Origin: a virus
DNA: 34,749 nucleotides
IMG/VR virus record: IMGVR_UViG_3300019776_000263
Coordinates: 1 to 34,749 of that record
Strand: one strand, 5' to 3'
Position numbers and translations under genes: made by a program. Of this stretch, positions 15,575 to 22,130 are shown piece by piece (position 1 is the first letter of the stretch; the number at the start of each line of letters is the position of its first letter). Below the pieces are notes generated by a model, which saw nothing but the letters and a program-made list of their open reading frames with translations, was not told the origin of the DNA and searched no databases.

Positions 15575-15889
15575 CTAAAATTGTTTAAAAAACTCAGCCG
15601 GTTGAGTTTCAACTTGCGGCTGTTCTTCTTGCACTTTTTTTCCGTACTTAGGAATAAAGTCATAAGCGCTGAATGGCTCTGTATCTTTGCCACGGTTCAC
15701 ATTTGCTACCGTGCTAGCAATGATTCCGCCCATCATGTCATTGCGAATTTCACCCCACGGCCTAGTTCGATATTCGTATTGCCATAAACCAAACTCTTCA
15801 GCGGTCATCGTGTGCATCAGTTCATGGAGCGTTCTGCCTAGTGTTCTTGCCAGGAACAGTGAAAACTGCAACTCAGGCCGCTCGCCTAC
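15575..15889 (-). CDS. tail assembly protein T domain, made as gpGT by -1 frameshift
   Basis: This frame has no good start of its own (only a TTG at 15871 with no usable site) and continues upstream to the slippery site at 15889-15895. Slippage by -1 there joins it to gpG, adding 104 residues beginning VGERPELQFSLFLARTLGRTLHEL, for a fusion of 211 residues spanning 16209 to 15575. The T part (LARTLGRTLHELMHTMTAEEFGLWQYEYRTRPWGE) matches the DUF4035/gpT type. As in lambda, the minor gpGT product should recruit the tail tube protein to the tape measure. Confidence 0.85.
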   Translation of the reverse strand, partial: VGERPELQFSLFLARTLGRTLHELMHTMTAEEFGLWQYEYRTRPWGEIRNDMMGGIIASTVANVNRGKDTEPFSAYDFIPKYGKKVQEEQPQVETQPAEFFKQF

Positions 15890-16209
15890 TTTTTTTCTGC
15901 CACCTTGGCATCAAAGCCTGATAGCCGTTTTGCTACCTTAAACAACACCATCGCGTCAACAAAGTTTGTTGCTCCGAAAACTTCCCACTGCTGCTGCGTG
16001 AAAAGTGGATCACCTTTATCATCAACAACAGTCAGGCTTAACAACAATGAAAGGTTAATGCGGCCTGTTTCTGATTCAGAAAACAGGAGTTCCATGCGGT
16101 CCTTAAGCATCAACCCTTGCACCACCACATCGCCATTCAGAGACGGTACTTCAACCGTCTCTTTAGGCAGAACGGGCGCAGGAATTGCAGATCGGTTTAA
16201 TACAGCCAT
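15886..16209 (-). CDS. tail assembly chaperone gpG-like
   Basis: A 107-residue protein beginning MAVLNRSAIPAPVLPKETVEV. It is placed between the tail tube and tape measure genes, where siphophages encode tail chaperones. The sequence ends AEKK followed by TAG. The last codons form A AAA AAG directly before the stop, a strong -1 slippery site. Most ribosomes should stop here and give gpG; a minority give gpGT. No catalytic features are expected: the product acts during tail assembly and is not part of the virion. Confidence 0.85.
   Translation of the reverse strand: MAVLNRSAIPAPVLPKETVEVPSLNGDVVVQGLMLKDRMELLFSESETGRINLSLLLSLTVVDDKGDPLFTQQQWEVFGATNFVDAMVLFKVAKRLSGFDAKVAEKK
15889..15895 (-). 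promoter_or_regulatory. -1 programmed ribosomal frameshift site A AAA AAG
   Basis: Read on the minus strand, the heptamer A AAA AAG lies in the correct phase (codons GAA AAA AAG) and is followed at once by TAG. The same heptamer drives frameshifting in E. coli dnaX. An AAGG six bases upstream could act as a stimulatory Shine-Dalgarno, and AGGC/GCCT can form a small stem just downstream. Confidence 0.85.
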
Positions 16210-16211
16210 GA

Positions 16212-16850
16212 TTAGCTTGCGTACACTTGTGGTTTACCGAACATGGTAATTACCACGCTGGTTTTAACAACTTCCTGTGCGCCGCCGGTAGGCAGACCAG
16301 ACGCACCTACATAGCCGATAAACACCACCTTTTGGCCATTAGCGAAAGTGAAGCGCACAGCACGTTGCAACTGGTTATCTGATGCAGCTTTCAAAGCGAT
16401 AAGCGCAGCATCAGCTAAGTCCCAGAACAGATCCATCGTGAATGTGCCAGGTGATGGCAGACCAGGGATCTGTTTCTTCACGTTGTCGTGAATGGTAGTC
16501 GTGTCAATAAATTCGAAGTCCCCACCACTAGCGTTGATACTTGTGGCAGAAGTTAGGCTGGTACCGAAAGTGATTTCTTCAGCAGTGCCGCTGGTAAATG
16601 TTTCGTACAGGGTTGTATCGATACCTTCCAGTGTAAATGAATCAGCAGCCACTGAGCTGACGCGAGCTACCACTCCGTCCAGTTGATACATACCTTGAAC
16701 AGTCAGCAGTACATAATCACCGTTTGAGTAACCATGCGCTGTAGATGAAACCACGCCTTCGCTGGCTTTGGTGATTGCAGTAATTGTTTTAGCTGCAGCA
16801 AGCGCAGACTGAACCGCGACCGCCACGTTACTCCATTTTGAAACAGCCAT
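16212..16850 (-). CDS. major tail tube protein with FCCH-like insert
   Basis: A 212-residue protein starting MAVSKWSNVAVAVQSALA. Residues about 23-90 hold an FCCH-like beta domain (GVVSSTAHGYSNGDYVLLTVQGMYQLDG...DSFTLEGIDTT). The remainder (ATSINASGGDFEFIDTTTIHD, GTFTMDLFWDLADAALIALKAA, VRFTFANGQKVVFIGYV) follows the plan of gpV-like tail tube subunits. It lies two bases before the chaperone gene. The inserted domain probably projects from the tube surface. Confidence 0.85.
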   Translation of the reverse strand: MAVSKWSNVAVAVQSALAAAKTITAITKASEGVVSSTAHGYSNGDYVLLTVQGMYQLDGVVARVSSVAADSFTLEGIDTTLYETFTSGTAEEITFGTSLTSATSINASGGDFEFIDTTTIHDNVKKQIPGLPSPGTFTMDLFWDLADAALIALKAASDNQLQRAVRFTFANGQKVVFIGYVGASGLPTGGAQEVVKTSVVITMFGKPQVYAS

Positions 16851-16861
16851 TTTATGACTCC

Positions 16862-17308
16862 TTAAAGTGAAACATCAGGTGCTTGCGCACGTGTGTAATA
16901 ATTTGCGTTAAAAGTTAAAACTGCTTGCCCGGTTGGCATTTCAGCATCGGCGTTCATTTCGATTTCAATACCCGTCAACACGACATCTTTTACCAAGCCG
17001 CCCAATGTATTGCTGGTGCTAACTGCAACTTCAACCTCTTTGATAATCTGATCAAGAGTGTCATCAAGATTGCTTACCGCTTTAGCTACTGCAGTTACAT
17101 TGATCGTCAGCGTGCGCTCTAAAGATGGATTGCTCACAAAATCCAGCACATCGATGCTTTCGCTATTAGTTGCAATCAATAACGCTGGCAACTCATTCGG
17201 TTCAAGCTGTACTACACGCGATTGGTACACGCGGGCGCCGGTAGTTGCCAAACTGGTCACTACCGTTGCCAAAGCCTCTCTGATTTGTTGCCTTACATGA
17301 TTTGCCAC
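16862..17308 (-). CDS. tail terminator-like protein (gpU position)
   Basis: A 148-residue protein starting with GTG at 17308. The pattern VRQQIREALATVVTSLATTGARVYQSR and the C-terminal GQAVLTFNANYYTRAQAP resemble phage tail completion/terminator proteins that cap the tail tube and dock to the head. It sits between a head-tail joining protein and the tail tube gene, the lambda gpU position. Sequence similarity is weak, so the call rests partly on gene order. Confidence 0.7.
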   Translation of the reverse strand: MANHVRQQIREALATVVTSLATTGARVYQSRVVQLEPNELPALLIATNSESIDVLDFVSNPSLERTLTINVTAVAKAVSNLDDTLDQIIKEVEVAVSTSNTLGGLVKDVVLTGIEIEMNADAEMPTGQAVLTFNANYYTRAQAPDVSL

Positions 17309-17309
17309 G

Positions 17310-17600
17310 TTATGCCTTTGTTAATTCAACTAATGCCATTCCAGTTCCGTCTGGCTCAATTATTTTGACGGTATAACTTACGCTATTAATCACTACGCCA
17401 GCACCCCTACTTACAGCAGAAATATCACTGGATAAACACTGGAATTGCGGAATATTTGATTGAGTACCATATTCATCAACAGGCAATGAATCAAATATCC
17501 CATCTACCAATAACCCCCCGCCAAAATCTGCCTGTGCATTAGCTAGTCTCCGCATACATGCAGCATTTATCTTTTGCTCTGTTGCAGAGAACAATGCCAT
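17310..17600 (-). CDS. head-tail joining protein (gpFII-like)
   Basis: A 96-residue protein opening MALFSATEQKINAACMRRLANA and continuing with a small beta domain (GVVINSVSYTVKIIEPDGTGMALVELTKA). Size, beta content and the C-terminal pattern are those of lambda gpFII/Phage_attach proteins, which connect the portal complex to the tail. It ends one base before the tail terminator-like gene. Confidence 0.7.
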   Translation of the reverse strand: MALFSATEQKINAACMRRLANAQADFGGGLLVDGIFDSLPVDEYGTQSNIPQFQCLSSDISAVSRGAGVVINSVSYTVKIIEPDGTGMALVELTKA

Positions 17601-17611
17601 TGCTCTAACTA

Positions 17612-17956
17612 TTAAGTCGCTACAGGCAAGTTACTGCCCAACAAAACTTTTACTGTAGACGATGGGTTAGCCGCTGCAGCGACGGCAATGCCTACGCATT
17701 GCTGAGCAGTAGATGTTTTGTTTACAACCTTGTTAGTTGCGTCCCAAAACACGCGATCACCAACTGAAATTGCCAATGCGCTGGTTTTTGCAATATCTAC
17801 CACGCCAGTAACAGCAAATGCGCCTGTTGCGCCGCTTACAACATCTGTCGTTGCCACGCCAAACAATGCTGTCCCGAACAGGTAGCCAACACCTGATGCC
17901 ACATCTGCACCAGGGGCTAAATCAAGCACGTCGCCTGTCTGAATAAAGTTTTTCAT
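17612..17956 (-). CDS. DUF2190-family capsid decoration protein
   Basis: A 114-residue Ala/Val/Gly-rich protein beginning MKNFIQTGDVLDLAPGADVASGVGYLFG. Its core VGDRVFWDATNKVVNKTSTAQQCVGIAVAAA is the DUF2190 signature. The family is found next to major capsid genes and is thought to decorate the capsid exterior, like lambda gpD. It follows the capsid gene after a strong hairpin. Confidence 0.82.
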   Translation of the reverse strand: MKNFIQTGDVLDLAPGADVASGVGYLFGTALFGVATTDVVSGATGAFAVTGVVDIAKTSALAISVGDRVFWDATNKVVNKTSTAQQCVGIAVAAAANPSSTVKVLLGSNLPVAT

Positions 17957-17988
17957 TTCAATTCCTTTAATTAAAAATGAGCTATAAG

Positions 17989-18012
17989 TCAGGCATGGTT
18001 TTCCATGCCTGA
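17989..18012 (-). other. hairpin just after the capsid stop codon
   Basis: Perfect 10-bp arms TCAGGCATGG (17989-17998) and CCATGCCTGA (18003-18012) are separated by TTTT, beginning five bases past the capsid TAA. No U run follows on the minus strand, so it is more likely an mRNA-stabilising or attenuating hairpin than a full terminator. Confidence 0.65.
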
Positions 18013-18017
18013 TCTAA

Positions 18018-19346
18018 TTAAGCACCAACGTTTTTGTATAAACCGCGGTAATCAATTGCTTTTGCCGCAAAGTCAAGACGCGCTTTAAGCTCCATGCCAT
18101 CCACATCAAAGCCTTGGCGAGTTTCAATGTACACGCCGTTTTGACCTTCAAGATATGCATATTCAACAGTATCAACCTGGTTAAAGTCTGCTGCCAGGTA
18201 CCATGCTGTAGCACTTGATGCATCCAGGCGCGCATCAACTACAACTTGCAATGCACCTGCAAACGGGTTGATGTTGCTTGATTGCGCTGCAATGTAAGCT
18301 TGGCTTACAAATTGGTTGGCAATCGTTTCAAGCGCAGCAGGAACGATCAGGTACTTAGGTGTCAGGTTCATAACCGCACCCTGTGGTGTTGTTTGCTTGC
18401 GCAGCAATGCACGTGCAACACCAAGTGAAGTAACTGATAATGCCGTACCTGTTCCGGTCAAGTTGCCATGATTAGCATGGAACAGTGCTGTGCCATCAGA
18501 AAGTGCTGCATTTGCGGTTAAGATGCCGTAAACAGTATCTGACTCATAATTTGCTGCTGCATTGGCGAATAATGCTGGCAAGCGTGTAAATGCGCCAAGA
18601 TCATCATTAATAATGGCTTGACGGGTGATGCCGATGATCTTACCCACTGTTGCCAGTTGATAAGTTTCTTTTCCATCAGTCACTGCGCCGCGTTTAAATT
18701 CACCATTTTCAGTGACGGATTCAAGTGCCGGTGCATCAGACATGTTGGTGCGTGAGATTGTTTTAAAATCAGACGCAACACCTTGACGTGCCCATGGCTG
18801 AAATGTGCGTGGTGCTGATAAGTAAGCGTCACGCAATGATTTATTTGCCACATTTGCCAAAATATTCGGCAAATCGGATGTAGATTCAAATGCACGTTCT
18901 GCAATTTTCATACGATCCATACCGCGTGTACTAATACCACGTGACTCAAGACTTTCGCGAGCCATATCCATCATGGTTAACCCGGCAAAATTACGAGCAC
19001 CTTCGCTGAGCGGTTTAGATGGATTCGCGCGATGTAAAATCGCTTCCGCCATCAAGCTGCGACGTGTTTCTGTTTCGTCAGTAATTGTTTGAATGTTTGC
19101 CTGGCTAGTCACTGCTGCAGCTGCTGTGCGTTCAGCGAGTCTTGATAATACTGCTGAGCGAGCGGCATCCAGTGAAACGCCAGATGTGATTAGTTCGTCT
19201 GCATAAGCGTCATCTAGTGAAGCCGCGCGTACAGCAGTACGAATTTCAAGGCCACGTGTGCGTTCAGCTTCAGCAGCTGCACGTTGCACGGCTTGATGAT
19301 CGGGTTGATTCTCACTGCCCGACGCAGGTGTTTGAGCTTGGCTCAT
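18018..19346 (-). CDS. capsid protein with scaffold domain from an internal start
   Basis: Met219 of the fusion (position 19346) is preceded by GAGAGAGG, eight bases away, a better ribosome-binding site than is usual by chance. Initiation here would give a 442-residue product beginning MSQAQTPASGSENQ, with scaffold-like helices and the complete capsid domain but without the protease. This would supply many capsid subunits per protease, as nested genes do in lambda (C/Nu3). The product is predicted, not shown. Confidence 0.55.
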   Translation of the reverse strand: MSQAQTPASGSENQPDHQAVQRAAAEAERTRGLEIRTAVRAASLDDAYADELITSGVSLDAARSAVLSRLAERTAAAAVTSQANIQTITDETETRRSLMAEAILHRANPSKPLSEGARNFAGLTMMDMARESLESRGISTRGMDRMKIAERAFESTSDLPNILANVANKSLRDAYLSAPRTFQPWARQGVASDFKTISRTNMSDAPALESVTENGEFKRGAVTDGKETYQLATVGKIIGITRQAIINDDLGAFTRLPALFANAAANYESDTVYGILTANAALSDGTALFHANHGNLTGTGTALSVTSLGVARALLRKQTTPQGAVMNLTPKYLIVPAALETIANQFVSQAYIAAQSSNINPFAGALQVVVDARLDASSATAWYLAADFNQVDTVEYAYLEGQNGVYIETRQGFDVDGMELKARLDFAAKAIDYRGLYKNVGA

Positions 19347-20000
19347 GTTATTACCTCTCTCTAAAAAGCCCTGGTCGGGCAAATCAATCACCCGTAATCG
19401 GGTGCCCTCTGCAGGCTGCTCAAATGAGCGGCCAATTCCTACGGTGGCATCAGCCGGAATGTCAACAATTGACACTTCCAGGGGCATCCACTTGGTAACG
19501 CGATAATCGTCAGGTGCGTCCTGATTTTGTTTGATTAAGGTGCGCTCTAAAATCTGGTAGCCCACGGAAACATTGCGCACGATGCCGTCTGCAATGTCTT
19601 GTAATAAACCTTCCATGCCTTCACGGCGCGAAAGCTTGATTTCAACATAGCCGCGACCTCCTTCAATCCATGCTTTTTCGGTAGTGCCGATCAATGCGAG
19701 TGGAGAATCTCCGGTGCGATATCTGCCGTGATTTGAAAGCACAGGCGCACCGCTATTCAATCGAGTTAAGTCGCACTCTCCATCCGCATGACCCAACACC
19801 TCATTCCATGGCTCGTCAAACCATGAGCTACGGGTGTAAGACTCTTCACTTGAAAATGGAAAAGTTAAAACGAGATTTGGAGACAGCTCGGCAGCATCAG
19901 AAACGTTTTCGTCTTCCATACGCTGTGCGATGCTTTTTTGCTGAACTTGAAGCGTAAAGGTGCGGTTGACCTGACCTTCAATGCGCTGTTTTTTTGACAT
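18018..20000 (-). CDS. prohead protease-major capsid fusion protein
   Basis: A 660-residue fusion. Residues 1-200 form a U35/S78-type prohead protease: His91 in VLSNHGRY and Ser145 in VRNVSVGYQI are the catalytic pair, and EVSIVDIPADA follows. Residues about 235-330 are a charged Ala-rich helix resembling a scaffold (delta) domain. From about 340 to the end lies the HK97-fold capsid protein (GEFKRGAVTDGKETYQLATVGKIIGITRQAIINDDLGAFTRLP). The protease should cut itself and the scaffold away during maturation. An internal ribosome-binding site at residue 219 suggests a second, shorter product. Confidence 0.92.
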   Translation of the reverse strand: MSKKQRIEGQVNRTFTLQVQQKSIAQRMEDENVSDAAELSPNLVLTFPFSSEESYTRSSWFDEPWNEVLGHADGECDLTRLNSGAPVLSNHGRYRTGDSPLALIGTTEKAWIEGGRGYVEIKLSRREGMEGLLQDIADGIVRNVSVGYQILERTLIKQNQDAPDDYRVTKWMPLEVSIVDIPADATVGIGRSFEQPAEGTRLRVIDLPDQGFLERGNNMSQAQTPASGSENQPDHQAVQRAAAEAERTRGLEIRTAVRAASLDDAYADELITSGVSLDAARSAVLSRLAERTAAAAVTSQANIQTITDETETRRSLMAEAILHRANPSKPLSEGARNFAGLTMMDMARESLESRGISTRGMDRMKIAERAFESTSDLPNILANVANKSLRDAYLSAPRTFQPWARQGVASDFKTISRTNMSDAPALESVTENGEFKRGAVTDGKETYQLATVGKIIGITRQAIINDDLGAFTRLPALFANAAANYESDTVYGILTANAALSDGTALFHANHGNLTGTGTALSVTSLGVARALLRKQTTPQGAVMNLTPKYLIVPAALETIANQFVSQAYIAAQSSNINPFAGALQVVVDARLDASSATAWYLAADFNQVDTVEYAYLEGQNGVYIETRQGFDVDGMELKARLDFAAKAIDYRGLYKNVGA

Positions 20001-20046
20001 ATCATTACCTGTAAAAAGTAAATTAGTAAGGCTTTAAATAACTTAC

Positions 20047-20093
20047 TTTTTACAGAGTTATGTTTTATATTTCCAAGAAAAACTGTTAAAAAA
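20047..20093. repeat. 47-bp dyad element, copy A
   Basis: An AT-rich element bounded by TTTTTACAG on the left and CTGTTAAAAA on the right (inverted ends). It lies in the 112-bp gap between the portal stop and the capsid-fusion start. About 42 of 47 bases match copy B. On the minus strand it contains a TTGGAA that could be a -35 box. It may be a late promoter/operator. Confidence 0.6.
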
Positions 20094-20112
20094 TGCACTT
20101 CAGATAAAAAAT

Positions 20113-21585
20113 CTATTTAATGTTCTGTTTTTCCTGATCAGATGCCTGCGCCGCAATACTTGCAGCTCCTAGCGCCAGATCATTAATCTTGATTTCAATG
20201 CCGGCTTTTCTAAATTTCTCCTGCTCAGCTGAAATTTCAGCAATGTTTTCATCCGGACTAAACCCACGTCCGCGAACCGCTTCACCCCATGGTTTAAATC
20301 CTGCTGCAACTTCTAGCAGCTCTCCGGTCATGTCGCGTACCGGGTCCACCCAATCCCAGCGTGGTGGTGTCCAGCGTACTTGTACATCGGTTTTTTTAAT
20401 TTTTCCGGCAAGTACTGCGGTATCCAGCCATGTTTTCATGACGGCATCGCATAACATCGGGATAAATGTCAGCCATTGGAATTGCTCCACGCTGCGACGA
20501 TGTTCTAATGTGCCTGCGCGAATGCTTGAGTAGTTTACCTGCGACAAATCTCCTGTCAGCTGTTCGTAAGTAATTCCCGCTCCAGCTGCAATCGCATGTA
20601 GCTGAGTACGAATATACTCGTTATAACCACTGGATGAGCTTGGTGCGCCAAAGCTTACGTCTTCTCCAGGCTTAAGATACTGGATCATTCCTGCAGATAG
20701 GGTTTCCAGCCTGCGCGTAGTATCTGCGTCAGTGCTGCTTTCCCCCATGGTGGCAGATTCATCACCCGTAGTGACAAACGCAGCAAAGCAAGCCTCTATG
20801 CCTTTTCTCACCAGCTCCGCTTCTTCGTAGTCATCCAGATCACGCATTTTTAGCATGGATGCTGCCAGCATTGGCACGCCCCTTGATTGCCCTGGGCGGG
20901 TTTTTTCATAAATATGTAAAATATCAGAGGCCGGCACAAATACGCTCACCAATGAATTTAAGATTGGGGATATTTCTCCTGGGTGGCTTTTAAATAGCCA
21001 GTAACCTTCTCGGCGGCCTAACGGGTCAAACTGAATGCCATTCTGTATCCAGCCGCCGTTTCTTAATGTTTCAGTTTTCAGGTTATCCAGATAGTCCGGC
21101 TCTAGTACTTGCAGCTGCAATGGCACAGATAGGCCGTCCGCTGGTAATCGGTAGCGTAAACGAACCAGCACCTCTCCGGATTCCTTAATGGTATTGGCTG
21201 CAAGTGACTGCAAACCATAAAAATCATGCTGCCCGTCTGCGTCGCATTCTTTAATCCATTTCTCCCATAGTTTCTGGGTAGCGCTATGGTCAATTTTTGC
21301 AATGATGCCGGTACCCACTGCATTGCTCACATAAGCGGAGATGGCTTTTTTTGCATAGGGGTTGTTACGCACTAAGTCGCGTGAACGGTTACGCAGCAGC
21401 GTTAAAGCTGGTGATATTTCTGCATTGGCAGAATTTCCGCCAGTCGTCCAGCCATTGGTGCGACGTCCGGTTTTTGCGCCATCGTATGAGCGCTGGACTA
21501 AATTCATAGCAGCACGTGCTCGCGCTCTTTTTAAACCTGCTTCAGGGCTAACATAGCCAATAATTGAATCTATTATTGAGGCCAT
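20113..21585 (-). CDS. portal protein, lambda gpB family
   Basis: A 490-residue protein with family signatures: LTLLRNRSRDLVRNNPYAKKAISAYVSNAVGTGI, LQLQVLEPDYLD, GQSRGVPMLAASMLKMRDLDDYEEAELVRKGIEACFAAFV and GITYEQLTGDLSQVNYSSIRAG. It forms the dodecameric ring at the capsid vertex through which DNA is pumped. The ATG overlaps the gpW stop (TAATG). In lambda the portal is also cleaved by the head protease; a cut site is not evident here. Confidence 0.93.
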   Translation of the reverse strand: MASIIDSIIGYVSPEAGLKRARARAAMNLVQRSYDGAKTGRRTNGWTTGGNSANAEISPALTLLRNRSRDLVRNNPYAKKAISAYVSNAVGTGIIAKIDHSATQKLWEKWIKECDADGQHDFYGLQSLAANTIKESGEVLVRLRYRLPADGLSVPLQLQVLEPDYLDNLKTETLRNGGWIQNGIQFDPLGRREGYWLFKSHPGEISPILNSLVSVFVPASDILHIYEKTRPGQSRGVPMLAASMLKMRDLDDYEEAELVRKGIEACFAAFVTTGDESATMGESSTDADTTRRLETLSAGMIQYLKPGEDVSFGAPSSSSGYNEYIRTQLHAIAAGAGITYEQLTGDLSQVNYSSIRAGTLEHRRSVEQFQWLTFIPMLCDAVMKTWLDTAVLAGKIKKTDVQVRWTPPRWDWVDPVRDMTGELLEVAAGFKPWGEAVRGRGFSPDENIAEISAEQEKFRKAGIEIKINDLALGAASIAAQASDQEKQNIK

Positions 21586-21791
21586 TATGAGCGGCCTCTC
21601 TGTACATAAGAGGTACGTGCAACTTTTGCAATCGTGCCGGCTGACTGTAGAGCGCCAGAAATCAAATCACGCGCTTTAAGTAAATCAGTCATTGAGCGAT
21701 ATGTAACAGTCCTGCCATTGACAGAAACTGTTAATTCTCCAGTTGCAATTGCTGCTTCAATGTTTTCTAAATCGGTTGTGGTAAAAGCCAT
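21585..21791 (-). CDS. gpW-like head-tail joining protein
   Basis: A 68-residue protein with the gpW pattern TTDLENIEAAIATGELTVSVNGRTVTYRSMTDLLKARDLI. It binds below the portal and stabilises packaged DNA. AAGGA about seven bases before position 21791 selects that ATG; an ATG six bases upstream would leave no spacing. Order terminase-gpW-portal is as in lambda, apart from the inserted Mor-like gene. Confidence 0.85.
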   Translation of the reverse strand: MAFTTTDLENIEAAIATGELTVSVNGRTVTYRSMTDLLKARDLISGALQSAGTIAKVARTSYVQRGRS

Positions 21792-21815
21792 GAGCATTCC
21801 TTTTAGGATTGCTCA

Positions 21816-21862
21816 TTTTTACAGCTTTATGTTTTATTTTTCCAATAAAAACTGTTAAAAAA
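21816..21862. repeat. 47-bp dyad element, copy B
   Basis: The second copy lies between the Mor-like gene (stop at 21864) and gpW. It has the same inverted ends as copy A, plus an inner stem (GTTTTATT/AATAAAAAC). Its position one base from the regulator gene and 25 bases before the gpW start suggests a cis-acting site for gpW-portal or for the regulator. Confidence 0.6.
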
Positions 21863-21863
21863 A

Positions 21864-22130
21864 TTATTTTCGAGAGATAGCCCGATATACCGTCATATGT
21901 GAAACTCCGCATTCCCGCATCACCTCTTGTATATTGTTGCCGGTAAACATGCGTTTTATTTTCTGCGTTCTGCTCTGATGTGATTTTTTTTGTATATAAA
22001 CTTGTTCGCCTTCATATTCATGGCGAATCTGTTCTTCAATTTTTATAGCCAGATCTTCCGTGATCGTTGGCTGCATTTCCCTTACGCGCTCTAAAATTCT
22101 ACTTAGAATATCTCGGCGTTCTATATTCAT
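21864..22130 (-). CDS. Mor/C-like transcription regulator
   Basis: An 88-residue protein. The N-terminal helical part (ITEDLAIKIEEQIRHEYEGEQVYIQKK) matches the Mor dimerisation domain with its strand YIQKK. The C-terminal part (RTQKIKRMFTGNNIQEVMRECGVSHMTVYRAISRK) is the Mor helix-turn-helix. Mu Mor activates middle transcription. Here it is translated from an ATGA overlap with the terminase gene, inside the late operon, and may activate head-tail genes through the 47-bp elements. The target is inference. Confidence 0.75.
   Translation of the reverse strand: MNIERRDILSRILERVREMQPTITEDLAIKIEEQIRHEYEGEQVYIQKKSHQSRTQKIKRMFTGNNIQEVMRECGVSHMTVYRAISRK

Noticed and set aside
20047-21862. Miniature transposable element as the explanation of the 47-bp repeats
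   Set aside because: Too short, no target-site duplication seen, and both copies occupy regulatory gaps; a cis-acting site fits better.
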